NCBI GenBank assembly: GCA_964602735.1
Contig: CAZRRV010000004.1
Coordinates: 1 to 63,675, forward strand
Direction of reading: 5' to 3'
Source: CAZRRV01 sp964602735
Lineage (GTDB): Bacteria > Bacillota > Clostridia > Oscillospirales > Acutalibacteraceae
DNA length: 63,675 nt
Both the position numbers and the translations under genes were made by a program. The notes beneath the pieces were generated by a model that saw nothing but the letters and a program-made list of their open reading frames with translations, did not search any database and was not told where the DNA came from. How positions within the stretch are numbered: the stretch's first letter is position 1; the number at the start of each line of letters is the position of its first letter. This document shows, in pieces, positions 35,782 to 46,074 of the stretch.

Positions 35782-36376
35782 TAACAATCATCTCGCTTTC
35801 GGTAGAATTTTTGATTTGTTAATACAAACAGGAAAGATACAGGCATCGCCTTCGTGATACGGATTTTTTCCCGTTCGGTAATTTCTTGAAATCAGCGCAC
35901 CGTTTCGCCCGCCGCGTTAGCTCCGTAAAACGGATAACGCCAAAACCAAAATTTTTCAGTCGGGACAATCCCTTTCCCGCCTTTGCGGATTGCATAATGA
36001 TATTTTAGCTTATTTTGTATGAATATTCAAGAATAAAATTCATAATCGTGAGTGCCGGACACAGCGGCGCAGCATCCGTGACCCGCAAGCGCGGGCGGTA
36101 TTTTTATCGGATCGCAGGGTAAGCGCCGGGTTTATCGAAATATTTTCAATAAGCAATAAGCGCGGCTGAAATCATATCGGCGGAAAATATCCCGGGCATT
36201 TACGCCTTAAAAAGAAAAGCAATTGCATTTAACGGCCAGCGCGGCTATAATTATTACGACAGCATTACGTTGCCCCTCACGATTTCCCGATACTTTTACG
36301 CAATATGCGGCTAAAATCCGGAAGACCGGCGGACGTTGTTTGAACGGCGGCACTTTGACAAACGGAAGGTGACACC
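35782..36376. other. Intergenic region between nusB and the fumarase gene
   Basis: 595 bases with no gene I can support on either strand. It holds the minus-strand nusB promoter (36003-36031) and its leader of about 215 bases. I looked in the leader for known riboswitch cores and saw none. Upstream of 36377 there is no clear promoter for the fumarase gene. Confidence 0.6.
36003..36031 (-). promoter_or_regulatory. Promoter of the nusB-recN operon
   Basis: Minus strand: TTGAAT (36026-36031), 17-base spacer, TAAAAT (36003-36008), in AT-rich surroundings. The leader to nusB is long, about 215 bases. Confidence 0.65.
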
Positions 36377-36925
36377 TTGGCTCGGCAAAGATGTTTTTAT
36401 TTCGACAACCTCGATTTATTGAACGAGGCGTACAAACTGGAACCCGGCGATATTGTTTACTTCAGCGGAACGGTGTATACCGCGCGCGACGCTGCGCATA
36501 TCCGGCTTTCGGCGGCTCTGAAAGACGGGCGTCCTCTCCCTTTTCCTCTTGAAAACTCGATTATATATTACGCCGGCCCCACCGAAGCGCCGCCGGGAAA
36601 ACCAATCGGGAGCTGCGGGCCCACAACATCGTCGCGCATGGATAAATTCACCCCGGAACTTATGGACGCCGGGTTATTCGCAACGGTGGGCAAAGGGGAT
36701 CGGAACGACGAAGTTTACGCGAGCATTGTAAAAAACAAAGGGCTGTACCTGTGCGCCGTCGGAGGTGCCGGAGCGCTGATGTCAAAATCAATAACCGAAT
36801 GCGAGGTAATAGCGTATCAGGATTTGGGATGCGAATCGGTAAAAAAGCTCGAAACCGTAAACATGCCGCTGATAGTAGGCATAAACAGCTCCGGGGATAG
36901 TATTTTCCGAAAAACTCAATCATAA
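36377..36925 (+). CDS. Class I fumarate hydratase / tartrate dehydratase beta subunit, orphan
   Basis: A 182-residue protein matching the C-terminal (beta) domain of iron-sulfur fumarase or L-tartrate dehydratase. Family blocks are LEPGDIVYFSGTVYTARDAAH (start of the domain, cited as SGTVYTARDAAH), IYYAGPTEAPPGKPIGSCGPTTSSRMD and GGAGALMSKSI. It starts at TTG, 5 bases after GGAAGGTG. The alpha subunit, which carries the cluster cysteines, is not adjacent and no remnant is visible upstream, so this gene alone cannot form a complete enzyme. It may pair with an alpha subunit encoded elsewhere. Confidence 0.85.
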   Translation: MARQRCFYFDNLDLLNEAYKLEPGDIVYFSGTVYTARDAAHIRLSAALKDGRPLPFPLENSIIYYAGPTEAPPGKPIGSCGPTTSSRMDKFTPELMDAGLFATVGKGDRNDEVYASIVKNKGLYLCAVGGAGALMSKSITECEVIAYQDLGCESVKKLETVNMPLIVGINSSGDSIFRKTQS

Positions 36926-37359
36926 ATTCCGCCTTTTCTTTTTATAATATGTTGAGGCACGGCTCGGCATCAGATGCGCCATCGGATTTTTCGTTAAGAG
37001 AAACCAAAAAGCGCGGGGAATACTTTGTATATTTCCGCGCATTCCCGTGAAATATAACGGAAATATGCCGGCGGAAGACGACCGTATAAGAAACGGCGGG
37101 AAGCCGGCGGGCAAGCCTGTCGGCGTTCGCCCGAACAGTCCCCGGAATTACGGTAAAACACAGTGTGCATTAACCGCGAAATTATCAAACAGATTATCGG
37201 CGCGGAAACTATTCGCGGCATTCTGCCCGTCGGGCAAAAGCATTGCCCAACGCCCCGTCCGGCGCATAGTGTTTAACCCGGCGTTAAAATAATAAAGTTT
37301 TCCGCTGCCGAACCTTTATTTTGTAAATCGAGATTTCCGGTTTTGATTATAATTTGATA
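36926..37359. other. Intergenic region upstream of the glnN promoter
   Basis: 434 bases with no supported gene. There is an inverted repeat GCGCGG/CCGCGC around 37009-37040 and a TATAAT at 36943-36948 without a matching -35. Nothing else is recognisable. Confidence 0.5.
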
Positions 37360-37388
37360 TTGACAGTTAGTTATCGAAAGTATATAAT
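37360..37388 (+). promoter_or_regulatory. Consensus promoter of glnN
   Basis: TTGACA (37360-37365), 17-base spacer, TATAAT (37383-37388): a perfect vegetative promoter. The expected start is near 37395, only a few bases before the leader hairpin. Confidence 0.92.
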
Positions 37389-37398
37389 ATCAATATGC

Positions 37399-37453
37399 AA
37401 AGGCGCAGTGATGATGAAAAGGTTTCGCATCGTTGACGCTTTTTAATTTTTTT
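37399..37453 (+). terminator. Terminator-like hairpin in the glnN leader
   Basis: Stem arms 37399-37413 and 37428-37443 (about 14 pairs, with one bulged A and some G-U) are followed by TTTTTAATTTTTTT (37440-37453), then immediately CGGAGG, the glnN ribosome site. It lies between a perfect promoter and the gene it serves, so it looks like an attenuator rather than an end-of-operon signal. The loop is 14 bases. Confidence 0.7.
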
Positions 37454-37464
37454 CGGAGGTATGA

Positions 37465-39561
<2,097 letters not shown>

Positions 39562-39616
39562 AGCGGATATATCCGCCCGACTTGCGGCGGCATACGAAAA
39601 AACAAAACGGCACAAA

Positions 39617-39658
39617 GGCGTGCCTTGTCTGTAACCGGACAGGGCACGCTTATTTTTT
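39617..39658 (+). terminator. Terminator-like hairpin directly before amt
   Basis: A 12-pair stem (39618-39629 with 39638-39649, one G-U) and 8-base loop is followed by TTATTTTTT (39650-39658), with the amt ribosome site GGAGGGA starting at the very next base (39659). No promoter is visible between glnN and this hairpin, so amt must be expressed by reading through it. The layout mirrors the glnN leader. Confidence 0.8.
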
Positions 39659-39670
39659 GGAGGGATTGTT

Positions 39671-41428
39671 ATGGACACATTGAAAACTCTTATGTCGAAC
39701 ATTTTCGGCCCTACCGGAGTATGGTTCCTGATGGGCGCCGCGCTTGTATTTTTCATGCAGGCAGGATTCGCAATGGTGGAAACCGGCTTTACTCGGGCAA
39801 AAAACGCCGGCAACATTATTATGAAAAATCTCATGGACTTTTGCATAGGCACGGTGGTTTTCGTACTGCTCGGCGGAGGGTTGCTAATCGGTGAGGACAC
39901 GTTTTTCGGGCTTATCGGCAAACCCAATCTCCAGATTTTCACAAATTTTTCGGGTTTTGACTGGTTCGGTTTTGTATTCAACCTTGTGTTTTGCGCTACG
40001 GCGGCTACAATCGTTTCGGGCGCCATGGCGGAAAGAACGCGGTTTCTGGCATACTGCATTTACAGCGCGGTCATCAGCGCGGTTGTTTATCCGATTGAAG
40101 CCCACTGGGTATGGGGCGGAGGCTGGCTTTCCCGCCTGGGCTCCAATTTGTTCGGCGCCGGCGCCCCGGAATTTGTGGACTTCGCGGGTTCATGCCTTAT
40201 CCATATGGTAGGCGGGCTGAGCGCGCTTATAGGCGCGGCGATGCTCGGGCCGCGTATCGGCAAATACACCAAAGAAAAAGACGGTAAAATTAAAGTGCAC
40301 GCCATACCAGGGCATTCAATCACACTGGGCGCGCTGGGATGCTTTATTCTCTGGTTCGGATGGTACGGGTTTAACGGAGCCGCGGCGGCGGACGGCAAAC
40401 AACTGGCTCAGATTTTCGGGACAACAACCATATCTGCCGGCGTGGCAACCTGCGCCACAATGATATTTACATGGATTAAAAACGGAAAACCCGATGTTTC
40501 GATGACGCTCAACGGTTCGCTCGCGGGTCTGGTGGCGGTAACCGCCGGTTGCGCCAATGTCGACGCGCTCGGAGCCGCGATAATCGGTCTGGTGGCGGGT
40601 ATACTGGTTGTTATTGTGATAGAGTTCCTGGATTTGAAACTTCATATCGACGACCCGGTAGGCGCTATCGGAGTCCATTTCGCGAACGGGATGTGGGGAA
40701 CAATCGCGGTCGGACTGTTCGATTATAAAAACGGCCTTTTCTATACCGGGGACGGCAGGCTGCTGTTAATTCAGCTTATCGGAATGGTATCGGTTCTGGC
40801 ATGGGTCGGCGTTACGATGTTTATTACATTTAAGCTTATCGACAAAACGGTCGGCCTGCGTGTATCACGTGACGAGGAGCTGGCCGGACTGGACGGGCCG
40901 GAGCACGGACTCCCGAGTGCCTACGCCGGATTTGCTTTCCTGCCCGAAGATATTAAAGAGGATGTTAAAGACGACAGTCCCGCTGTGGTCGACGGCGATG
41001 TTCCCGTAGCCGAGGCGGTGGAGGTATCCTCGATGCCGACCTACGAAAAACCGCGCCGCGACGAAAACGGCGTAAAAATGACGAAAGTGGAAATTATATG
41101 CAAAGAGCGTATGCTTGAAACGCTTAAGAACGCAATGATGGGCATCGGCATTACGGGTATGACGGTAACGCATGTGATGGGATGCGGCGTGCAGAAAGGC
41201 AAGCCGGAATTCTACCGCGGCGTGGCGATCGAGCCGAGCCTGCTGCCTAAAATTCAGGTTGAAATCGTCGTCAGCAAAGTGCCGGTGCGGACGGTTATCG
41301 AAACCGCCAAGAAAGTTCTTTATACCGGGCATATCGGCGACGGCAAGATATTCGTATACGATGTGGAAAATGTTGTTAAAGTGCGAACCGGTGAAGAAGG
41401 ATATGACGCGTTGCAGGATGTGGAATAA
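39671..41428 (+). CDS. Ammonium channel Amt fused to a P-II (GlnB/GlnK) domain
   Basis: A 585-residue fusion. Residues 1-about 390 are an Amt/AmtB channel with 11 membrane helices. MVETGFTRAKNAGNI is near residue 36, and the twin pore histidines are in SCLIHMVGGL (about 180) and GVHFANGMWGT (about 335). A charged linker (about 395-469) leads to a complete P-II domain (470-585), which has a T-loop with the modifiable-type Tyr515 in KPEFYRG, and the C-terminal TGHIGDGKIFVYDVENVVKVRTGE ATP/2-oxoglutarate block (cited as GDGKIFVYDVE). Free GlnK normally plugs Amt; here the sensor is covalently attached. It lies downstream of glnN. Confidence 0.94.
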   Translation: MDTLKTLMSNIFGPTGVWFLMGAALVFFMQAGFAMVETGFTRAKNAGNIIMKNLMDFCIGTVVFVLLGGGLLIGEDTFFGLIGKPNLQIFTNFSGFDWFGFVFNLVFCATAATIVSGAMAERTRFLAYCIYSAVISAVVYPIEAHWVWGGGWLSRLGSNLFGAGAPEFVDFAGSCLIHMVGGLSALIGAAMLGPRIGKYTKEKDGKIKVHAIPGHSITLGALGCFILWFGWYGFNGAAAADGKQLAQIFGTTTISAGVATCATMIFTWIKNGKPDVSMTLNGSLAGLVAVTAGCANVDALGAAIIGLVAGILVVIVIEFLDLKLHIDDPVGAIGVHFANGMWGTIAVGLFDYKNGLFYTGDGRLLLIQLIGMVSVLAWVGVTMFITFKLIDKTVGLRVSRDEELAGLDGPEHGLPSAYAGFAFLPEDIKEDVKDDSPAVVDGDVPVAEAVEVSSMPTYEKPRRDENGVKMTKVEIICKERMLETLKNAMMGIGITGMTVTHVMGCGVQKGKPEFYRGVAIEPSLLPKIQVEIVVSKVPVRTVIETAKKVLYTGHIGDGKIFVYDVENVVKVRTGEEGYDALQDVE

Positions 41429-41437
41429 CCCGATCGC

Positions 41438-41475
41438 AAAACCGGGCCGGCGTAAACGCCGGCCCGGTTTTTCAT
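41438..41475 (+). terminator. Strong bidirectional terminator after amt
   Basis: A perfect 15-pair stem (41438-41452 and 41457-41471) with a TAAA loop; T runs follow on the + strand (TTTTTCATCTTTTTTT) and the A run allows use on the minus strand for the xer gene that ends at 41482. Confidence 0.92.
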
Positions 41476-41481
41476 CTTTTT

Positions 41482-42378
41482 TTATTTTGCAAGGGGGTGG
41501 TATTTATTGTATGACTGCGAATAGCGGCTCTGAACCATTCTTTTATACATGCGTGTAGAGGATATATCCGAATGCCCGAGCAGTTCTTTAACATCCTCTA
41601 CCGGGGCGCCGTTTTCAATCAAATGCGTGGCGAAAGAATGGCGGAGCGTATGCGGAGTTATATCGTGGCGAATACCCGCCATATCGGCGTAATGCTTTAT
41701 TATCTTCCACAAGCCCTGGCGGGTCAACGGTCTGCCGCTCATCCCCGTGAACAGAACGGTAACGGAATCGTCGCACACAATCGCCGAGCGCACTTTTTTG
41801 GTATAGGTTTTAACGGATTTTACCGCGTCGCGGTAAACGGGGATTATTCTCTCCCGCGTTTTTGACCTGAGCCGCAGAACACCAAGCTGGAAATCTATAT
41901 CGTTTACGCCCACACTCAAAAGTTCGGAAACCCGTATTCCGGTGGCGTACATAAGATCCAACATCGCTTTGTCGCGCATACCTTTCATATTTCCGCAGTC
42001 GGGCTGCGAAAGCAGACGCTTAACCTCGTCTTCGGAAAGAATTTCGGGGAATTTTTCGGTTTCGGCCCGGCTGTCGGGAATTTCAATCCGCGGCGCCTTT
42101 TCGATTGCCTTAATTTTCACCAGGAAGCGGAAAAAGCAGCGCAGAGAGGCAACCGTTCTTAACACTGTGGCATAAGATTTGCCGCTTCTCTTTATATCGG
42201 AAACATAAGCATTCACAAAAGCGGAGTCGATTTTTTCAACTTCGGGAACCGAAGAGTTTTCCTCAGCGAATTTTATAAAATATTTAATGTCGCGCAGATA
42301 CGCTTCGGCGGTGCTTTTGGAACAGTTTCTCCCGTTTAACAAATACTCGCCGAAAGATTTGATATAATCAAAGTTCAT
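41482..42378 (-). CDS. Tyrosine recombinase XerC/XerD
   Basis: A 298-residue tyrosine recombinase of the chromosome-dimer resolution type. An N-terminal SAM-like core-binding domain (about 1-95) precedes the catalytic domain with Arg in YATGIRVSELL (about 148), HTLRHSFATHL (HxxR, about 240), the second His in LLGHSDISST (about 266) and the nucleophile Tyr in RMYKRM (about 275). It lies 14 bases after proC and shares its promoter. Length and housekeeping context argue for Xer rather than a phage integrase. XerC and XerD cannot be told apart here. Confidence 0.88.
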   Translation of the reverse strand: MNFDYIKSFGEYLLNGRNCSKSTAEAYLRDIKYFIKFAEENSSVPEVEKIDSAFVNAYVSDIKRSGKSYATVLRTVASLRCFFRFLVKIKAIEKAPRIEIPDSRAETEKFPEILSEDEVKRLLSQPDCGNMKGMRDKAMLDLMYATGIRVSELLSVGVNDIDFQLGVLRLRSKTRERIIPVYRDAVKSVKTYTKKVRSAIVCDDSVTVLFTGMSGRPLTRQGLWKIIKHYADMAGIRHDITPHTLRHSFATHLIENGAPVEDVKELLGHSDISSTRMYKRMVQSRYSQSYNKYHPLAK

Positions 42379-42392
42379 AATCCGCTCTCCGA

Positions 42393-43193
42393 TTACCTTG
42401 CAAGTTCTTTTGAACGGGCGAAAGCGGCGGCTACCGCATTGCGAACGGCAAGATCGAAATTATCGCCGTCGAGCGCTTTAAGCCCCGCCTCGGTGGTGCC
42501 GTTGGGAGAAGCAACCATGCGAATAAGTTCATCGGCGGATTTGCCTCCGTCCCGGAACATCACCGCGCTGCCTATCACGGTCTGTAAAACAAGACCGGCG
42601 GCGGTTTCGTAAGACAAACCCTCGTTTACGGCCTCGTCAATCATATTTTTAATAAAACGGAAAACAAAAGCCGGCGAACTGCCGCTTACGGCTGTAACCG
42701 CGTTCAGATTTTCCTCGGCGACCTCGCATACATATCCGCATGAAGCGAATAAACCTTTTACAAAATTAAATTCTCCGTCTGACACGGCGGCGTTTTTGGC
42801 AACGGCGACGGCGCCCTGCCCTACGGTCAACGGTGTGTTGGGCATTGCCCGAACAACCGCGCAGCCGTCTGTGAGCAAGGTGGAAATAAACCCCGTGGAA
42901 ATGCCCGCGGCAACGCTGATTATACACCGGCCACCGGCAAAGGGGGCAATCGTTTTGAGAAGCTGCTCCATCGCGCCGGGCTTTACCGCCAGCAGAACAT
43001 AATCGGAGCGTTGCACGGTATCCTCCGCGCATTCCGCGATTTCGATTCCGTATTTTTCGGAAAATTCCCGGGTCTTGCGTTCGTCGATATCATAGATCAA
43101 AATTCCGTCGGGAGTTATGTAACCCGAATTTATCGCTCCCGTCAATATCGCACCCGCGATATTCCCTACCCCGATTACGCCCAACACGCTCAT
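42393..43193 (-). CDS. proC: Pyrroline-5-carboxylate reductase
   Basis: The last step of proline synthesis. A 266-residue protein with the NAD(P)-binding start GVIGVGNIAGAILTG (5-19), LLAVKPGAMEQLL (about 71), VRAMPNTPLTVGQGAVA (about 114) and the C-terminal dimer domain signature VASPNGTTEAGLKALD (about 231). It is preceded by a consensus promoter (43391-43419) and followed by the xer gene. Confidence 0.96.
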   Translation of the reverse strand: MSVLGVIGVGNIAGAILTGAINSGYITPDGILIYDIDERKTREFSEKYGIEIAECAEDTVQRSDYVLLAVKPGAMEQLLKTIAPFAGGRCIISVAAGISTGFISTLLTDGCAVVRAMPNTPLTVGQGAVAVAKNAAVSDGEFNFVKGLFASCGYVCEVAEENLNAVTAVSGSSPAFVFRFIKNMIDEAVNEGLSYETAAGLVLQTVIGSAVMFRDGGKSADELIRMVASPNGTTEAGLKALDGDNFDLAVRNAVAAAFARSKELAR

Positions 43194-43390
43194 AATTTAA
43201 TTCTCCCGTTTATTAAACGCCGCGCCGCACATTGCGTCTTTGTGGCGCCGCGCCGTTATTTTTGCATAATTTCCGCGAAGAGAAGCACAGTCTCGCGATG
43301 CGACCCGCGCTTTCAATTCGCCGCCGTGCCTCGGCCGTATTTCTTATATGAGGCATTTTCGGCGCCGTTTTTTTCAGCAGCGCAAAAATG

Positions 43391-43419
43391 ATTTTATCTC
43401 ATTTCAACCGCAATGTCAA
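43391..43419 (-). promoter_or_regulatory. Promoter of proC-xer
   Basis: Minus strand: TTGACA (43414-43419), 17-base spacer, TAAAAT (43391-43396). It has an AT-rich upstream stretch (43421-43445) resembling an UP element. The leader is about 190 bases. Confidence 0.8.
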
Positions 43420-43439
43420 CAATTATTTTAATTTTTATT

Positions 43440-43465
43440 TTGTTATGTAAACTTGTTATGTAAAC
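43440..43465. repeat. Tandem 13-base direct repeat
   Basis: TTGTTATGTAAAC occurs twice back to back (43440-43452, 43453-43465), upstream of the proC -35 box and about 95 bases before the murD -35. It could be a regulator site. It is not a match to the DnaA box. Confidence 0.7.
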
Positions 43466-43558
43466 CGCAATATCTGTGCGTTCCGCCGCGTGTTCTTACT
43501 ATATCTTGACCCCGAAAGACGGCGCGGGGGCTATATTCCCCTCTCCCCTTTTTAATAC

Positions 43559-43587
43559 TTGAAATTCGGACGCTTTTATTGTATTAT
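43559..43587 (+). promoter_or_regulatory. Promoter of murD
   Basis: TTGAAA (43559-43564), 17-base spacer, TATTAT (43582-43587). This places the transcript start near 43594 and supports the ATG at 43679 as the murD start. Confidence 0.65.
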
Positions 43588-43678
43588 GTATCGGGACGAA
43601 GCGTTCGGCGATCGCCGGTTCGCCATAAACCCGAAAAAATCAGGATGCGTTGCGTATATTAAAATCGCGGAGGAGATT

Positions 43679-45061
43679 ATGGACTTTAAGCAGTTTTACG
43701 ATCGGCTGGAAGGAAAAAGAATCGCAATTTGCGGAATCGGCGTAAGCAACACTCCGCTTATCGAGAGTTTTCTTTCACAGGGCGCGAATGTTATAGTATG
43801 CGACAGACGCGGGCGGGAGCAAATCGGCGAACTCGCCGATCGGTTCGAGGCTATGGGCGCGGAACTGCGGCTCGGAGACGATTACCTGAAAAATCTGGAG
43901 GTAGATACGATTTTCCGCACGCCGGGGATGAATTTCAATCTGCCGGAACTCGTGACGGCGCGCGAAGAGGGGATTGCCGTTACAAGCGAGATGGAAGTCT
44001 TCTTCGATTTATGCCCCGCAACGATTTTCGCCGTCACCGGTTCCGACGGGAAAACCACCACCACGACGCTTATCGCCGAAATGCTGAAAGCCGAAGGGAA
44101 AACGGTGCATGTCGGCGGAAATATCGGCAAACCTCTGCTGCCCGAAATCGGCAATATAAAAAAAGACGATTTTGTGGTTGTAGAGCTTTCGTCGTTTCAG
44201 CTTATTTCAATGCGCAAAGGCCCCGATGTGGCGGTGGTTACCAATGTAGCCCCGAATCACCTCGACATACACAAAACCATGGACGAATATGTCGGAGCCA
44301 AGCGCAATATCGTGCTGCACCAAAACGCCTTTTCGCGCACGGTGCTGAATCTTGACAATCGCCTTTCATATTCGTTTGCAGACGATGTCAGAGGGCAGTG
44401 CCTGCTGTTCTCGATGGAAAAGCCGGTGCGCAACGGCGCTTTTCTGCAGCCCGACGGAACCGTGTGCATGTCTTACCGGGGGCTTACCGCACCGATTATG
44501 CATAAATCGGATATTGCCGTTATGGGCGAACACAATGTCGCGAATTATCTGGCGGCAATCGCCGCCGTATGGGGATACGCGGGGGCGAACAGTATAAGGC
44601 GGGTCGCCCGGGAATTCAAGGGCGTGGAACACAGGATCGAATTTGTCCGCGAACTTGACGGAGTGAAATATTACAACGATTCAATAGCTTCAAGCCCGAC
44701 AAGGACGATAGCATGCCTTAAATCGTTTGACAAAAATCTGATACTTCTGGCGGGCGGCTACGATAAGCATATACCGTTCGAGCCGGCGGCGCCGTATATA
44801 AACGAAAAGGTAAAGCTGCTTATTTTAACCGGCCCTACCGCCGATTCGATAGAACGGGCGGTAAAATCCGACCCCGGCTACAACCCCGACCGCATAACGA
44901 TTTTGCGGGCCGGTGGTATGGACGACGCGGTAGCCGCGGCGCACAAAAACGCCGTGCCCGGAGACACCGTGCTTTTAAGCCCGGCTTGCGCGAGTTTCGA
45001 CGCGTACCCCAATTTTATGGAGCGCGGCAAACACTATAAAAAACTGGTAAACTCTCTTTAA
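43679..45061 (+). CDS. murD: UDP-N-acetylmuramoyl-L-alanine:D-glutamate ligase
   Basis: A cytoplasmic Mur ligase that adds D-Glu in peptidoglycan synthesis. The product is 460 residues from MDFKQFYDRL, with its ATG 4 bases after GGAGGA. Visible blocks are the N-terminal Rossmann GIGVSNTPLI, the P-loop TGSDGKTTTTTLIAEM (about 117-132), VVELSSFQL (about 166), NVAPNHLDIH (about 190), and the C-terminal KYYNDSIASSPTRTIACL (about 330) and DTVLLSPACASFD near the end. It stands away from a dcw cluster and is followed 11 bases later by an M42 peptidase gene. Confidence 0.96.
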   Translation: MDFKQFYDRLEGKRIAICGIGVSNTPLIESFLSQGANVIVCDRRGREQIGELADRFEAMGAELRLGDDYLKNLEVDTIFRTPGMNFNLPELVTAREEGIAVTSEMEVFFDLCPATIFAVTGSDGKTTTTTLIAEMLKAEGKTVHVGGNIGKPLLPEIGNIKKDDFVVVELSSFQLISMRKGPDVAVVTNVAPNHLDIHKTMDEYVGAKRNIVLHQNAFSRTVLNLDNRLSYSFADDVRGQCLLFSMEKPVRNGAFLQPDGTVCMSYRGLTAPIMHKSDIAVMGEHNVANYLAAIAAVWGYAGANSIRRVAREFKGVEHRIEFVRELDGVKYYNDSIASSPTRTIACLKSFDKNLILLAGGYDKHIPFEPAAPYINEKVKLLILTGPTADSIERAVKSDPGYNPDRITILRAGGMDDAVAAAHKNAVPGDTVLLSPACASFDAYPNFMERGKHYKKLVNSL

Positions 45062-45072
45062 GGGGAACGCGA

Positions 45073-46074
45073 ATGGAACTGTTGCAAAAAATTTTGACGC
45101 TTTCAAACTCCTGGTATACCGGCGGCAGAGGAAACGCGTTGCAGACAGCGGAAAGCATGTTCCCGGAAAAAGCCGAGGTTTCCCGGCTGTTCGGCGGCAT
45201 TTCCGCAACGTTAAGGGGAAAATCCGATCGCGCCATAATGCTTGACGCGCATATAGACGAAATTGCAATGTTTGTTACCTCAATTCACGGGGGCTTTGTA
45301 AAAGCGGCCGCGGCGGGGGGCATCGACTGCCGTATTCTTCCGGCCTCCGAAGTGATAATACACGGCACCCGCGATGTTCCGGGAGTGTTTTGCAGCACCC
45401 CGCCGCATTTGCCCGACAAACCGAAAGGCGCCGGAAAAACGGAAGATTTATATATAGACACGGGATTTGAAAACGCCGGTTGTATCCGGCCGGGCGACCC
45501 GGTAACATTCGCGGCGACCGCCTCCCCCATGTCGTTCGGAGCACTGACCGGGAAGGCCCTCGACAACCGCGCGTCCTGCGCGGTCCTGCTGGAGATGGCG
45601 GAACGGCTTGCAAACGCCGAACTGCCCCGCGATGTATGTTTCGTTTTCAGCGATTCGGAAGAAATCGGTATGCGCGGAGCACGCGTGAACGCGTTTAAGA
45701 TTGACCCGGCCGAAGCAGTTGTGGTCGACGCGAGTTTCGCCGTCGCCCCGAATCTGCCCCCGCAGGCATGCGGCAAACCCGGGGGCGGCGTAATGACAGG
45801 TATATCCCCCGCTCTCGATACGAATATGTACGAACAGCTGACCGAAATCTGCAAAGAAAAAAACATTGCTTTCCAGACCGAGGTTATGGGCGGTTCAACC
45901 GGCACCGACGCGGATATAATTCAAACCGCAAACAGCGGCGTGCCGACCGCACTGTGCTCAATTCCTCTTCGCAATATGCACACCCCCGCCGAAACCGTAT
46001 GGATAAAAGATTTAGAGTCCGCGGCGGAACTGCTGACGGAATACTGCCTTCGCGGAGGTGTTTACCGTGCGTGA
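45073..46074 (+). CDS. M42 family aminopeptidase, first copy
   Basis: A 333-residue dinuclear metallo-aminopeptidase of the M42 (glutamyl/deblocking aminopeptidase, FrvX/PepA) family. Metal and catalytic residues are seen in DAHIDEIAM (about 57-65), KALDNRASCAVLLE (about 159), SDSEEIGMRGA (about 193, Glu-Glu), VVDASFA (about 215) and NMHTPAE (about 305). M42 enzymes form tetrahedral dodecamers in the cytoplasm and trim peptides. It is followed by a second M42 gene with an 8-base overlap, suggesting a hetero-oligomer or division of substrate range. Confidence 0.9.
   Translation: MELLQKILTLSNSWYTGGRGNALQTAESMFPEKAEVSRLFGGISATLRGKSDRAIMLDAHIDEIAMFVTSIHGGFVKAAAAGGIDCRILPASEVIIHGTRDVPGVFCSTPPHLPDKPKGAGKTEDLYIDTGFENAGCIRPGDPVTFAATASPMSFGALTGKALDNRASCAVLLEMAERLANAELPRDVCFVFSDSEEIGMRGARVNAFKIDPAEAVVVDASFAVAPNLPPQACGKPGGGVMTGISPALDTNMYEQLTEICKEKNIAFQTEVMGGSTGTDADIIQTANSGVPTALCSIPLRNMHTPAETVWIKDLESAAELLTEYCLRGGVYRA

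Larger units (their letters stand above)
43194..43678. other. Divergent control region between proC and murD
   Basis: A 485-base gap. It holds the proC promoter (minus, 43391-43419), two tandem 13-base repeats (43440-43465), and the murD promoter (43559-43587). The frame open upstream of murD begins at the -35 box, so it is not coding. The part from 43200 to 43390 shows nothing recognisable. Confidence 0.6.

Noticed and set aside
35782..36000. Riboswitch in the long nusB leader
   Set aside because: The leader is long enough, but I could not match any known riboswitch core by eye.
37389..37464. ANTAR-type tandem hexaloop hairpins in the glnN leader
   Set aside because: Only one hairpin fits between the transcript start and the gene. 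A possible six-base loop with A1 and G4 exists only with an internal mismatch, and amt shows no matching pair.
41482..42378. The tyrosine recombinase as integrase of a mobile element
   Set aside because: Housekeeping neighbours (proC), Xer-like length, no attachment repeats, and 6 kb of core genes lie between it and the accessory block.
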